A stretch of DNA of 64,000 bases from Apostichopus japonicus (lineage: Eukaryota > Echinodermata > Holothuroidea > Aspidochirotida > Stichopodidae), in the NCBI RefSeq assembly GCF_037975245.1, contig NC_092578.1:12816321-12880320 (forward strand). Direction: 5' to 3'. A program made the position numbers and the translations under genes. Positions 47,018 through 59,331 of this stretch are shown piece after piece. Below the pieces are notes generated by a model. It was not told the DNA's origin. It saw nothing but the letters and a program-made list of their open reading frames with translations, and did not search any database. Each line of letters begins with the position of its first letter. Within the stretch, counting starts at the first letter, position 1.

Positions 47018-48838
47018 CGAAATTCGCTCCCCTTACGTAAAACTTCTATATATATTACACGTGGAAAAACACGAGTTTTTACACACATAATTCCCATTGA
47101 CATTGGTCACGGAACATAAGTAGGTCATCGACATTCGAACTTGGCAACTTGCCCAAGTTCATCGCACCATGGGAACGACCCAACAGATTGAACATTATGT
47201 TACATTTTCCCGCCATCTGGACGCCGATTGTAAATTTTGGTGTAATATGCAAATTATGAATGGTACTGCCCTTGGTTAAAACTTAAACTATTGCGACACA
47301 TACAAATTTTGGGAAACTGTTGTATAGAAGAAACTTTTGTATCAAATGTAAAGTACTGTATGGTAGGCCTACTATAATTTATAAAAGACGGTTTTCCTCA
47401 GGTGATAAGGAAAAGGGATGTTTCGGTGAACTCGATCTCTTTGTATAGTACCTGGATACTTAAAATGACCATGATGTACATGCAGTTTCTATTTCTCTTT
47501 AAGTAAGCTCTACTTAGCATTGTTATCCGTTGTGGATCCGTTGTGGATTTTTTGACGCCAGTATTTAACGGTAGGCCTAAGCATTTCTTAAATTGTTGAC
47601 TGAGCTTCAAAATCCATTTTCAAAAAGTCTGTTTTCATGAAGGTTTTATAAAATCGACATATAGCTAGGGTAGGAAAATATTAACGAAAGTTGTTCTTTT
47701 ATACAAATAAAATACATGTTTCTCGTACTGAGATCTGAAGGGAAAAAACGGGCGGCTATCGTTCTTCTTTTCATGCGCTTATACTATAGTATAGTTGGAA
47801 TATGTGGCAACCTTTACGTGATTTCAGAAATGGCTCCTGTTCTTGGAAAAATGACTCCCAGTCATTATTCATTTTCTTATATTAATGTTCTTATTATTAT
47901 TGTATATTATTATATTTTTCATTTCACTATTGGTTATGATACTTCAGGTCCTCGGGAGAAGTTAGCTTTACGCTAACCGAGTTAAATAAATATACGGAGA
48001 TTTGATCACGGGTGCCAATTTGTATCTACGGATGCCCTTAAAATAACATTCAATGCTAACAGCATCCTCCTATTCTTATGAGGCGAATAGCACATAATAT
48101 CAATAGGATGGTCGGTGGGAGGTACCTTAGATTATGAAATTGTGTTGCGGGCGCTGAGCGAGTGTATGGAGGGCCCGAATGCCCGACATTTTTTATTTTT
48201 TATTTATTCGCATTTTTATCCAGGGTTGCTTATTCAGCAAAAGCTGGTTTCCAATAAGGCCCTGCTTTTTACATTCAACGTTATACATAAAAAGTAAAAC
48301 ATAGCAATACAAAAACAATTAAATGTACAGATACAAAACAATTAAAGCTGTAAAGTGGAGACAACTACAAAAAAAATGGAAATAAAAGAATTATCAAAAA
48401 TTGGGCTTGCAAATAATAACTGCATGGAAAGTTTTGGAAACCAACACTATGATGCTAGTTATTTCAACATGCGCGTTGAAACTTTCGATACCCAAGAGCT
48501 GATATAATGTAATAGCTGAACAAAGTCAGGAAGCAATATAAAAAAAAAATATATTGTAAAAAACAGCAAATAAGATTCATAATGCAAAAGTTATCATTGT
48601 AATCACTCTTTGGTGAAAGGATTGGTGTGCCTACGACATGAAATTGAAACACAGTAAATGACTTTCAGTTAATCTCAAATAGTTTTCCATCCAGTTCACA
48701 TGCATCATGGACTCGCAATAACAAAGAGAACTTGCCAGGCATAAAGCTGACACATCAACCTTGTGTTTAACTGCCTTTATATAAGCAATGTAGCAACTTT
48801 TCTCTCATCCTAAATCTGTGTTATAGAAACATAGTTAC
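47018..48838 (-). repeat. Right arm of 5.8-kb inverted duplication
   Basis: Mirror of 42993-44831. Outer boundary at GAAACATAGTT, inner boundary at CCCCGAAATTCGCTCC. No flanking target duplication was seen. Confidence 0.92.
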
Positions 48839-48932
48839 AACTTCTTAAGATAGTTGAGGTCTTGACATGTACAAAGGTGAGTTTTAAATACAAGTCTTCC
48901 ACTCAACACAGTACATATTAAGAAGTCAATAC

Positions 48933-50290
48933 CAGGGTGGGAATTTTACGGTACGCCGGTAGGCTAGCGTACTGGAATGAAAATATGGCTTACCAAAATA
49001 AAAAAATCAAATGGGCCTGGTACTACACACCCTTGTAATGAGCGTACCAAAAATTCTGACCGTAAGTGACTGCATCGGACTGTAGTAGGCTTATCTGCAA
49101 TCTGCTTCTAAGTTACGGAGGATTAATTTGTCGCGCAGCTAGCAAAAAGCACCAACGAACAGGCCGCACACAGCTGGCTGCTAGCTCAGCGATCGTGCCT
49201 GGACCGTCACATACCTACGACTAACTGTGTATGCATCGCAAATTATTCCAACTTCACACATGAACTACGCAATTGCCGACGGCAATTGCGTAGTTCATAC
49301 TGTACATGTGCTCAGAATTTTCCCAGGTACCCTGCCAAACAAGTGTGCGCTCATCCCCTGTCTAACACCTGTTTGTTAACATTTTTGGCACGTTTCCAAG
49401 AAACGTTTCACGGAGTATTCCCCATGATACACGAGGCACAGTTCATACACGCAGCACAAGATATCAAGCTATGGCCATCTTTATGAAAGTAAACCTTGTA
49501 ATAAAATATGTTTTAGGCCACACGACATGATTAACTAATGCTCAAAATTATTTCTATGTTCTTGTAGAAAACGTCAAGTTTGGAAAATACAATTAGTTGT
49601 GTTTTTGTAGTTACGTGAGATCCGTAACAGACGAGGTGGTTAGGCTATTTGCTATACACTTAACTATGGTAGGACATTATTTTTTCCGTATTTTTGGAAA
49701 TTCTAGAAAATACTTTCTTTTCCCCCCGCTTAACACCAGATGTGGTCTTACGGTTTATTCATAAATGGGTGTACTAGAGCCTTGTTTACATGACATTAGT
49801 TGATGCCAGTTTTGCGTGAATTTTTCGAAAGTGTTTTGCTGGATCTTTCGTAAATTTGAAAGGACCGAACTTACTTTTCGTACACAATTGGTAATTTCTC
49901 TACTGATTTTCAGAGTTATTTTTACGATCTCCAGTCGATACATTTCCTTTGATCATGTATTTGAATAACTTATACCAAGTCGAGTATTCGACCCGGTATT
50001 GTCTGGTCGGAGAGTTCAACGTGATGGACAGGGATTGTAATTATTTCGATCGAACATGCATTGACTGGATTATCTGCGCCGCCGCTGTCGGCTCGATATA
50101 AAGTACACTTGTGCCGCGAATCAGGAAGTTTTCAGTCACAAAAGGATAACAGCGTTCAGGTCATTGTGCTGTGCTTACCGATTCATGAATTGTGCTTACC
50201 AACTGAGAAATCTTGGCTCATGTTGGTAAGCACATTTCATCAAAATATGAAGAAATGCTTACCAACTTTTTTTGCCAAATTCCCACCCTG
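48933..50290. mobile_element. Probable inverted-repeat element, ends CAGGGTGGGAATTT
   Basis: Left end CAGGGTGGGAATTT and right end AAATTCCCACCCTG are exact inverted copies 1.36 kb apart. Flanks (GTCAATAC and ATACGTAA) do not form a clean duplication. Contains the perfect hairpin at 49260. Confidence 0.55.
49260..49298. repeat. Perfect 19-bp palindrome with 1-nt centre
   Basis: ATGAACTACGCAATTGCCG, one A, then the exact reverse complement. Confidence 0.95.
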
Positions 50291-50990
50291 ATACGTAAGA
50301 GCTCGAAGTCGAAGTCACAAACTTGCCGGCCTGTGACGTATTTCATAAGCCACGCCCATGTGGCCGCGTCGAAGTGGGAAAAATAATTTCGCGCCCCGCT
50401 TGAGGTCGAGTTGGAAATGCAACTTCGCTGTAAGAGAGACTGTTGCCCTAATGCAAATCTAACCGCCGGTTCCCGGTGGATTTTTCCGCGGCTATAATGA
50501 GCACAGCTACAAGCAGATAATGAGTCGAGTGCACACTGTCTCCAAACTACCCTCCACGCTATACAGTTACATTCACAGCCGCAGTCAAGCTGTTACTAAG
50601 CCGATTTAACACAGAGTTGAACAAAAGATCATAGCTCTCTTAAAGTCAAAAGGTATTAAACGTTCCACAAAGATAGTGTGTTTATAGGCCATATTTTATC
50701 CTTCTGCATAGGCAAAACTTCTGTGAAAAATAAATAAGGAAATGTGAATTTACACTGCATGAATCTAAAATGCTAACTTTCTTATTTTCTCATTCGGCCA
50801 AGTGGGAACAAAAACTTTTTTTGCCTTTTGGACAAGTTTCCTGAATTTTTAAGATTTAAAAATCTAAAAAACTGAAACCAAATCACAATCTAACTTCTTG
50901 TACATATGCACATTAGTGTGAACCAGAACCTAACATACAGGCCAGGCTTAAAGCATAATCCTACTTATGAAGAACAGGACCTAAACTCCC
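50291..50990. other. Unassigned spacer
   Basis: The first 250 bp are GC-richer with CpGs and a CCACGCCC box (50353-50360). No transcript start can be argued from this alone. Confidence 0.4.
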
Positions 50991-51562
50991 CAGCCAGGCA
51001 TAGGCGTACAGGACCATTTCAGTTTGGGGTAGTGGGCAGAACTTTTTGTGCCCGAAAGTTCCCGTGACACTATCTAAGCGGAGCGCCACCATCGGTTGGC
51101 GCGTAGCGTACAAGAAAATTTTTGGGCACACAATGCCTCTCAGATTGCCGGAAACGGCACTTCTGAGGCCTTGCAAGTTGCATCTAAACATTCAGTATTT
51201 TATAATCTCACGTTTTAGAAATTTACACTTCCCCAAAAATTTGGTAAATTAGAAGAAAACATGGTAACATCACTTTGGAGGGCAAAAATGGGACAGTATA
51301 TTTTTTAAGCTCCTATTTAGTTACCTAATTTATTATTTTAACACAGTATTCAGCTATCAACAGAAAAAAAAAAAAAAACATACATTGTTCAACGACACGT
51401 AGGCGGGATAATGTCGCTGTGTCGGGTGAGACTGCAATTTGTCTCACAAAAAAAGTTTAGAATATAACAAGGAATATGACAAACCTGTACTTCTAGGCAC
51501 TCCCCCTCCCCCCCACCATCAATGAAAAAGAAAATATACACTCATGTTGGGGATGTCTAGGT

Positions 51563-52216
51563 CAAGGGCGGCGGAAGCACTTTTAATCTGGGGGGGGGGG
51601 CACCGACATCAAAGGGCACTTTGCAGAAATTCGATTGGACTGATGCAGCCTTACATTTAGTACCCTTTATAACTCTTATTTTATTATCTTATTTGTGTAA
51701 TACACATCACTTCATCAACCCCCCCCCCCCCCCCAAAGGAAAATATGCATACTATCACTGCAATATCCAATGCGCAAATTGGGAAACAAGGAACAAGTTT
51801 TCTTTTGAGACAAAATGAGGTGAAATCATGTTAGTTGCTAATGTAGGAATCTTCCGAATTAGAGTTTTTTTCTTGTTAATATCTTCACAATTTTTTCCAT
51901 TCGAAATAGCTTTGAGTTTGACCCACAGAAATTCATTAAAAGTCACGGGCTTAGCCAGGATTTGCAAAGTTGTATGCACGACTATCTGAGCGGAGCGCCA
52001 CCATCGGTTGGCGCGGATCGTACTAGAAAATTTTTGGTTTTACAAACCCCTCAGATGGCCGGAAACGGCCCTTCCCGAGTGTTCATTCTGGTTCCCTGGC
52101 CTCTTGCTAACTTGAGGCACCTCAATTTTTATGTAGAAAAAAGGCACATTTTTAACCTGAGGAAAAGTGGGGGGGGGGCACGTGCCCCCTGTGCCCCCCC
52201 GGTTCCGCCGCCCTTG
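51563..52216. mobile_element. Nested hAT-like element
   Basis: Ends CAAGGGCGGCGGAAGC and, reversed, CAAGGGCGGCGGAACC. Flanks GTCTAGGT and GTCCAGAT agree at six of eight bases, fitting an aged duplication. Poly-G/poly-C next to the termini. Confidence 0.7.
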
Positions 52217-52321
52217 GTCCAGATATACAATTGACTAGTTAAATAAAGAAAATCATGGAATTGTCGGGCAAAAATTTGAAAAAGATTCGGGCAAGCTACT
52301 GCATATTTATATATATATATA

Positions 52322-52471
52322 TTTCCAGAGGACAAGAAATTCGGGCAAAAGTCCTGAAAAATTCGGGCAGCCTAAGACGAGAAAAAAAAAGAAATATATG
52401 TATATATTTTTCTCCTCTTAGGCTGCCCGAATTTTTCAGGACTTTTGCCCGAATTTCTTGTCCTCTGGAAA
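52322..52471. repeat. 65-bp-arm hairpin with 20-nt loop
   Basis: Arms 52322-52386 and 52407-52471 are reverse complements with one mismatch (AGACGAG against CTCCTCT). Within each arm AATTCGGGCA occurs twice. Confidence 0.93.
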
Positions 52472-52993
52472 TTTGGGGGGCAGTCTGCCCCCTGCCCCCC
52501 CCCCCCGCCTCGTACGCCTATGCAGCCAGGTGAACAAAATCAGTTGACTGTAGGGCAATTTTTGCACTCCAGCGAATCTGTACTTTTTTTTAGCCAGCTA
52601 GATCGTAGACATCCCTTTTCAATATCATGTATCACTGGATTGGGGGTGAAGAGCAATTGGTAATGTTTTCTTGGAAGGGTGTATTACAAATTATAATATT
52701 AGCGGGTATAGTTATTTGGTTGGCTCAGGAAGACTCGATGGATACACTACGACGTTGTCACAGAATGTTAGCACCAATCAAAATAGATCTCAGAAAAGAT
52801 TTAGGGTTTCAGCCAATCGCAGGCATTTCCTGGATAAACAACATGTCTGCGCCCTTGTGTAAACTTATGCCGATCCCGGTTTCAGTAGTGTACATGGAAT
52901 TACGTACTAATAGCCAAGGCCTATACTAGTTACAGTCACTTTATTACGCTGAACAACCAAAGTGAAGGCTTCAGTTCCTATTTTTGATATGAA

Positions 52994-54069
52994 CAGTGGC
53001 GGCGGAACCGGGGGGGCTTGGGGGGGCTCAGCCCCCCAATAAAAAAGTTGAGGGGGCAAATGCATGATAAGCCCCCCCAATATTTACCAAGGCTCCGAAA
53101 CGTGCATCTGCCCATTTTTCAATGCATACTTGTCGATCTGTCCGATGCACACGTATACTCTATAGGTATAATAATTTTAGTAAATGCTGGGGGACCCTCG
53201 GCCCGTCCTTTGGCTATAGACCACATTGTCACCCCAACCGCGTCTTCACGCGGTTGGGAAGCAGTGAAAAGTGGAAGCAGTGAGTGTGAGTACCGGTAAG
53301 CGTAACACAACTTCGTCTTAGGCCAATGACTTGCCTCATTTCAGCCAGTTCTCCAACATCCCCTTACTTAGTGGCGGAGCGTCCATATATACAGTCAGGG
53401 GGCGGATGCCCCCCACCCCTGACGGACTCAAATGGACTGCTGGCGCCCTTTTCAGCTTTTCACTACTTTTTACTTATTCGCGATTTTTGACTATTTTATT
53501 GCGCTATTGACATTTGTCATATTCTGTTGGTTTAATTTTCCGACAAAATGGCGACGACACCTATTTATTCTCCGTTTATCTGCAAATTAGCAAGGCCCCG
53601 GAAAGGGTCATTTCCTGCAATCTAGGGAGTATCTTTACTCAAAAATTTTCTGTACGCTCCGCGCCAACCTGTGGTGGCGCTCCGCTTAGTGTCGAAAGCG
53701 CCCCTACAGACCATTCTTGCCCTCCCTGACCAATACTCTAGCTCCGCCACTGCCCTTACTACACTCAAAAACATCTTTGCGAGTACACTACGAGTAATAG
53801 CTACTCTCTTAAAAAACCATCGAATATACAAATTACAATGTTTTTACAGACTTTTACGTGCAATCTGAGAAATTGCAGGCTTGAGACCCATATTTTAGGG
53901 CTGGGTATTCGCAGCATAAAACACTCGGAAAGTGCCGTTTCCGGCCATCTGGGGGTTTGAAAAAACCCAAAATTTTCTTGTACGCTCCGCGCCAACCGAT
54001 GGTGGCGCTCCGCTTAGGTAGTCTCCACACATTAGCCCCCCCAATAATTTTTCCGTTCCGCCGCGCCTG
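52994..54069 (-). mobile_element. Composite nested transposon, full copy with 8-bp TSD
   Basis: Ends CAGTGGCGGCGGAACCGG and, reversed, CAGGCGCGGCGGAACGG, flanked by GATATGAA (52986-52993 and 54070-54077). Carries the 53369-53752 element inside. Opposite orientation to 23126-24012. Confidence 0.9.
53369..53752. mobile_element. Inner hAT-like element of the composite
   Basis: Flanked by CCCTTACT (53361-53368, 53753-53760), which is the reverse complement of the AGTAAGGG flanking the 23445-23848 copy, so both are the same ancestral insertion. First terminal base is T instead of C. Confidence 0.9.
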
Positions 54070-54365
54070 GATATGAACGCAATGCATGTGTGCCCGGTGA
54101 CTGTGCTGAGGACTAGCAGGTAAAAGTGGTCGGATTTTCACAAAATAACGTTATTGCGTTACTTGACAAATTGACAATTCGTCCATATGAGTCAGTTACA
54201 CACTGAGACGTGAGACTGGAGTAGGCTAGGCCCTAATAATTAAATAGGCAAAGGCCTAACGTTTACAGCTCGTATGGCACCTGTACCTATTTATCTGAAA
54301 ACCAAACTCATGATGAGGGACGTGTTGAAGATTCATGTGGATCTTCCAGGCAGGTAGGTCTAGGC

Positions 54366-54851
54366 CAGGGTTGTCCAACCTTTTGCAGAGGAGGGCCACA
54401 TGGAATGATTATGATGAAGGAGGGGGCCGCATGAACCCTAGCCTACGCTCGATGTTTTGCCCGAAGCCCAAGGCAACAAAATGTGAGCACTGCGAGCAGA
54501 GCGCACTGATTATACAGTTGCAATTGTGCCGATTCGAAGTAAGCTTTCACATTCATATGGTACGGATTCTAAAGTCAGGCCCTGATGGTACTGATTTATT
54601 TTCCGTCCTGATAAAACGCATTTATAAAGTTCAGCCGCCCGCTCCTCCCCCCCCCCCCCCCCTCCACTGAGAGAGTGTCACAAAAACTGAGTTTTTTGGA
54701 CGCAGAAGGTTCGGATGATGATTATAGCTTCAAATTGTTATCAATATATCTGCTCACTAAAATTTCGCACCGTAGATAATCTCTGGCGGGCCGGACACAG
54801 CCCTGAGGCCGGTCGGACTGTGGCCCGCGGGCCGTAGGTTGGACAACCCTG
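54366..54851. mobile_element. hAT-like MITE with CAGGGTTGTCCAACCT ends
   Basis: Left end CAGGGTTGTCCAACCT and right end AGGTTGGACAACCCTG are exact inverted copies; flanks GTCTAGGC and GTCTAGAC agree at seven of eight. Similar termini are widespread in animal hAT MITEs. Confidence 0.85.
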
Positions 54852-54859
54852 GTCTAGAC

Positions 54860-57819
54860 TATATAATGTTTCTTCTCCAGTCCTACATTTGTTCAAACAA
54901 GAGGATATTATTCCTACTTCCCCATGATATTTCAGAAATATGATAGATTTGAAGACAAACAAAGGTCTCATTGAGATATTGAAATGCAATGGTCTCCAAC
55001 TGTGTAAACTCATTGAACTTCAATAGGCCTGTACATGTTATGATATTCGTTGTAAATTGATTGTGCCATTAATAACATTGTCTGCAAAAAAAACATTTTT
55101 ACAGGTTGCAAAAGATTATTCTTCCCCTGATGAAGTCTTCTCAAAATAGGTGGGCTGTGTGGAATGCAATGTATTTTCCATATAGTGGAGACTTACTCCA
55201 CATCCATGACTTACTCCACATTCATCATATTCAAACATTCATCCCCCTGCTGATGGTTCTCCAAAGTTTCATTCCCTACAGTATGTGTGGCAATTGTATT
55301 GAGGTATGATTTGTTCTTTGACATTCAACTCCAAAATTGGACTTCAGTTTTAAAGTTCCAGGTGCTAGAAACATAGACCAAATTGATTTTTTTCTTTTTG
55401 GAACTTGTTAGGCCATTATATAATCTGTTCTGGTGATGCAGAATTCATTCAGCAGATGGTTCAATTCCATCAACAGATATCATACAGCCATACAGTTTCC
55501 AAAAAGAAGGTCAAATATTCGGCACCATCATGAGACTTGTAACAAAAGGAATTACAGGATTTTTCAATGGCAAAGCTCTTGTTGAATTTCCTCACATTGT
55601 CTACATAGGAATTTTCTTTGTGATACAGTAATCTAGCTTTCTAGTGTCAATCACTCTACATAGCAAATGCGAACTGTATAGGGGTAATTTTAAAGTTATC
55701 ATGACTTCATTACAGACCATCCACTGGTGTTCCAATGAAAGGCTCAAAATGAGTTGTTAGCTCGGCAGCTAACTTCAGATTAAACAACAACAAAAACTGT
55801 TTAAAGAAAATGTGTTTGGATGTTGCCATCTCAGACTTTGGAACTACTGGAACAGATAACTATTATAGAGAAGAACAGCTTTCAGCAAACTGGTTATCCA
55901 CCATAAGCCATGTGTATGGAAATGTCTGTAGTTAGTGGACCTGAAGCTTCCCACCGGGATGCTCTGTAGGCTAGTGTAGGCCCATATGTTTAAACAAAAG
56001 AAATTTTTATTACACACATAGGCATACATTTCTCATCAGCGAAACAAATTGTTGAACTATGCAAATATTACAGCATGTTGGCATGGCTGAGCTAACATTG
56101 GATGATTTTGAGCACCTCTTGTAAAGCCAATGTGTTCATAAGCACCATTAGATGACTGGAAAAAAAACGATATTTTCACTTGTATGTAATCCATTTGTGC
56201 TTAACTTTGCACCTAACCACCCCAGATAAAGTTATCATGAACAATGTTCATCTTGTATAGTGTTCTCCATAAATTCTCCCTTCGTATTTGCTATTCTGTG
56301 TTCCCCAGTTTTCCATTAAGGACATGCATTAGTCACTGAATCACATATATTATCTGTCTAGTTTTTGTCCATTTTAGGGCACTGTACCACCCCAGAAGTG
56401 TTTAATACTGAAACTGGTAAATGGAAGTGGTGGACACAGCATACATAAGCCTATGGACAATTTGGGACAGCATAATGAACACATAAATTGGTGTCACTGT
56501 TCCTGTGGCTATGTAAAGGTCTCTTGTAATTTCTTTATATTCTTGCAAGGAAAAAGTTAATGAGTAAAATGTTTTGTGCAATATAGAGGCCCGGTTAAAA
56601 GAAAGTAGATATGCATTGAGAGTGTTTCAAGTAAATCACTAATTCCAGGTGGGGTTCCTCTTAAAGGTGTACTTTATTGGCTAACTATGCTAGATATTCA
56701 AATATGGTCACCTTTGGTCAATATTCTTAAACTTTTTTTTATTACAAACTTTGAGGAAAATTCCTAACTGGGACATTTAGTCATCTTGTGTGTTCCTTAA
56801 AAATTTCTGAGAACAGTTTGTATAGTAAAGACCTCCAGGAAAGTACATTTTGAAAACTTCTAGCAGTTATAGCATGCTAGAATTTGGGGCCTATACTGAC
56901 TACCTTTAAAGCCAAAAGTGCGACTAATCTCTGTTCCAAAATACCCCCAAAAGTATGAACAAGTATTGTTAATCTATAGTGGCTGACACTGGGAACCACC
57001 ACCTGCCAGTAAGCACTTTGTAGTACTTTAGGGTGGAGGTTGAGGGGCTGGAGGTATCTGACTAAAACTGAGAGGTGTTGCCAATTAGAAGCATAAACAC
57101 AGTATGTCTTCTGGGAAACAATATTCTTGATAGGATTACAAGCAAATCACTTATAACAAAGAAGAAATGGAAAAATAGAGGCTTAACTTTAAACATGAAG
57201 GTAACCTATGGGTTTTCTCTCCTGACCAATGCAGTAAGTACAAGGCACCTTTCAGTATATGTGAAATGATTGTGTTTATCCCATGGTTTTAATTTGTTCT
57301 ATACTTCTAGAAATAATTAAAAATTCATTGAATTCAATGCATCATACTCATGGTTTCGTGGGCAATGACTTTGTTTAATACCCTGTAATAACAAGGACAC
57401 CTTGAAGCAGGAGCCACGACAAAGCAAAAACATGAGAAATGATCTGCAGAAAGTTATGAACAGTTGTTAATTTTGTTTTCTTAACTTCCTGAAATCTACG
57501 AAATATATTGTATTGCTTCCTAACTATTCGTTTATTTTACTACATTTTATTCATGAAGGCACCAATTCAATGCAAAGTGTGTTACTTGAAATGCCTCGAC
57601 GATGGAAACAATTGCTGACATCTGAAGTATGGTGGTTTGGAGCACTCAGTGTTTCTGTGGTCCAAGCATGTTGCAGCATTTGTTGAGTGAAATAGTGAAC
57701 CATGGTTACTTGCGCACATCCATTAAGAAAAGCGGAGGGGTGAGGTGGGGGAGGGTGGGCAGGTCGAGAGTTTCAGGTACACCAATCCATGGGCAACTTA
57801 ATGTATAAATGCCTTTTAT
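54860..57819. other. Intergenic stretch, no supported gene
   Basis: Mostly AT-rich. Short open segments near 55110-55310 and 56410-56530 are interrupted by stops and could be decayed element coding sequence; I do not recognise the family. Confidence 0.4.
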
Positions 57820-58075
57820 TGTTATTATTATTATTCATCGTCATTCTTATTGTTGTTATTATTATTATTGTTGTTGTTTTCACTATTATTACTTTTATTA
57901 TGATTATCGTCATTGTCATCCTCATCATTCTTATTGCTATTATTGTTTTTGTTGTTGTTGTTACTATGATTACTATTGTTATCTTTATCATCATCATCAT
58001 TCTTATTATTATTGTTGTTGTTACTATTATTATCGTCATTATCATCATTATCATCATTATTTCTATTATTAAGTC
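57820..58075. repeat. Interrupted ATT/GTT trinucleotide repeat
   Basis: Low-complexity TTATTATT, GTTGTTGTT and CATCATCAT runs. Predicted Ile/Val-rich and Tyr/His-rich peptides here are artefacts. Confidence 0.9.
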
Positions 58076-58389
58076 TTCGGAGGGGGTGGAATGGTATAGG
58101 TAACTGGGATTGTAATGACTTTTACAGTACATTTCAATCAAGTTTATTTCAAGTTCATTATCACATCTTTTCTCTTACCCTATATATTCATATTTTGTGT
58201 ACCTCGTGTATTTTTACATTTATACTATATTTTTGGTTTGAAATAAAAAGAATAAAATAGAAAAGTCTGAGTCATTGTATTTCAGTTGCTGTAGTTCTCT
58301 GGGGCATTATATCCAGAAAGAGGCCTCTTTTGATTCCTTGCCAAAGACTGAAGAAATCAATGCGATGGTGATTGTGTGGGTTTGCGTGT

Positions 58390-58714
58390 GTGTATGTATG
58401 TATGTGTGTATGTGTGTATGTATGTATGTATGTATGCGTGTATGTATGTATGTATGTATGTATGTATGTATGTATGTATGTATGTATGTATGTATGTATG
58501 TATGTATGTATGTATGTATGTATGTATGTATGTATGTATGTATGTATGTATGTATGTATGTATGTATGTATGTATGTATGTATGTATGTATGTATGTATG
58601 TATGTATGTATGTATGTATGTATGTATGTATGTATGTATGTATGTATGTATGTATGTATGTATGTATGTATGTATGTATGTATGTATGTATGTATGTATG
58701 TATGTATGTATGTA

Positions 58715-58775
<61 letters not shown>

Positions 58776-58868
58776 ATGTATGTATGTATGTATGTATGTA
58801 TGTATGTATGTATGTATGTATGTATGTATGTATGTATGTATGTATGTATGTATGTATGTATGTATGTA

Positions 58869-58927
<59 letters not shown>

Positions 58928-59012
58928 ATGTATGTATGTATGTATGTATGTATGTATGTATGTATGTATGTATGTATGTATGTATGTATGTATGTATGTA
59001 TGTATGTATGTA
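58390..59012. repeat. TATG/TG microsatellite, ~620 bp
   Basis: Structure (TATG)n, (TG) block 58720-58757, (TATG)n, (TG) block ~58873-58910, (TATG)n. All long frames through it (Cys-Tyr-Val or His-Thr-Tyr repeats) are artefacts. Confidence 0.97.
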
Positions 59013-59231
59013 TTTTAGATCGTCCTGCAAGCAGGAACTCGCGAAGAAGCCCCATTGGCTTATCAAAGCCACAAGCTGACCGAAGTCAGTCTCTTAAATT
59101 CATATTTAACGTCCATGATTATGAATTGTCAACAACTCTATAACTGGACGACATACATTAATCTTGGAGTGACTCGAACCGGGGACCTTATGATTGGAAG
59201 GCACCGGCGTTAACCACTGAGCTAACACTCC
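58390..59231 (-). mobile_element. tRNA-derived SINE with very long TATG/TG tail
   Basis: Minus-strand head 59231-59166 has a tRNA-like start GGAGTGTTAGCTCAGTGG (A box) and GGTTCGAGTCACTCC (B box). Acceptor arms pair at six of seven positions but the T stem does not pair, so it is a SINE head and not a functional tRNA. A ~150-bp body (with CTTCGGTCAGCTTGTGGCTT and AGTTCCTGCTTGCAGGACGA) leads into AAAATACATACATAC, the 3' tail. Confidence 0.75.
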
Positions 59232-59331
59232 TGAATTATTCAACCCATAATGGGCCAATTACCATTTTTTAACTACACATGCTTATTTGTAAAACCATGA
59301 CATAAGTGATTCCATGTTCTATATGCAACAG

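Larger units (their letters stand above)
50999..52522. mobile_element. hAT-like element, outer of a nested pair, 8-bp TSD
   Basis: Ends CATAGGCGTAC and GTACGCCTATG, flanked by CAGCCAGG (50991-50998 and 52523-52530). Interior shares the GCGGAGCGCCACCATCGGTT block with the composite element, carries a poly-A run at 51363-51378, and hosts the 51563-52216 element and the hairpin at 52322. Confidence 0.82.

Noticed and set aside
42993-48838. Paired short genes with identical 60-86 aa products in the two inverted arms
   Set aside because: The frames are short, lack domains or splice signals, and are duplicated only because the arms are.
52627-52929. 100-aa plus-strand frame as a gene
   Set aside because: No recognisable domain, no splice partners; could be chance between transposons.
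55121-55142. Second hammerhead starting at CTGATGAAG
   Set aside because: The CTGATGA core is present but no stem II, GAA or cleavage triplet follows.
57773-58141. Ile/Val/Met-rich frames resembling membrane proteins
   Set aside because: Translations of the ATT/GTT trinucleotide tract.
58272-59143. Several 230-266 aa frames on both strands rich in Cys-Tyr-Val or His-Thr-Tyr
   Set aside because: They are translations of the TATG/TG microsatellite, open in every frame because the repeat lacks stops.
59166-59231. Functional tRNA gene
   Set aside because: A and B boxes are present but the T stem is unpaired and the acceptor has a mismatch; body and microsatellite tail show a SINE.
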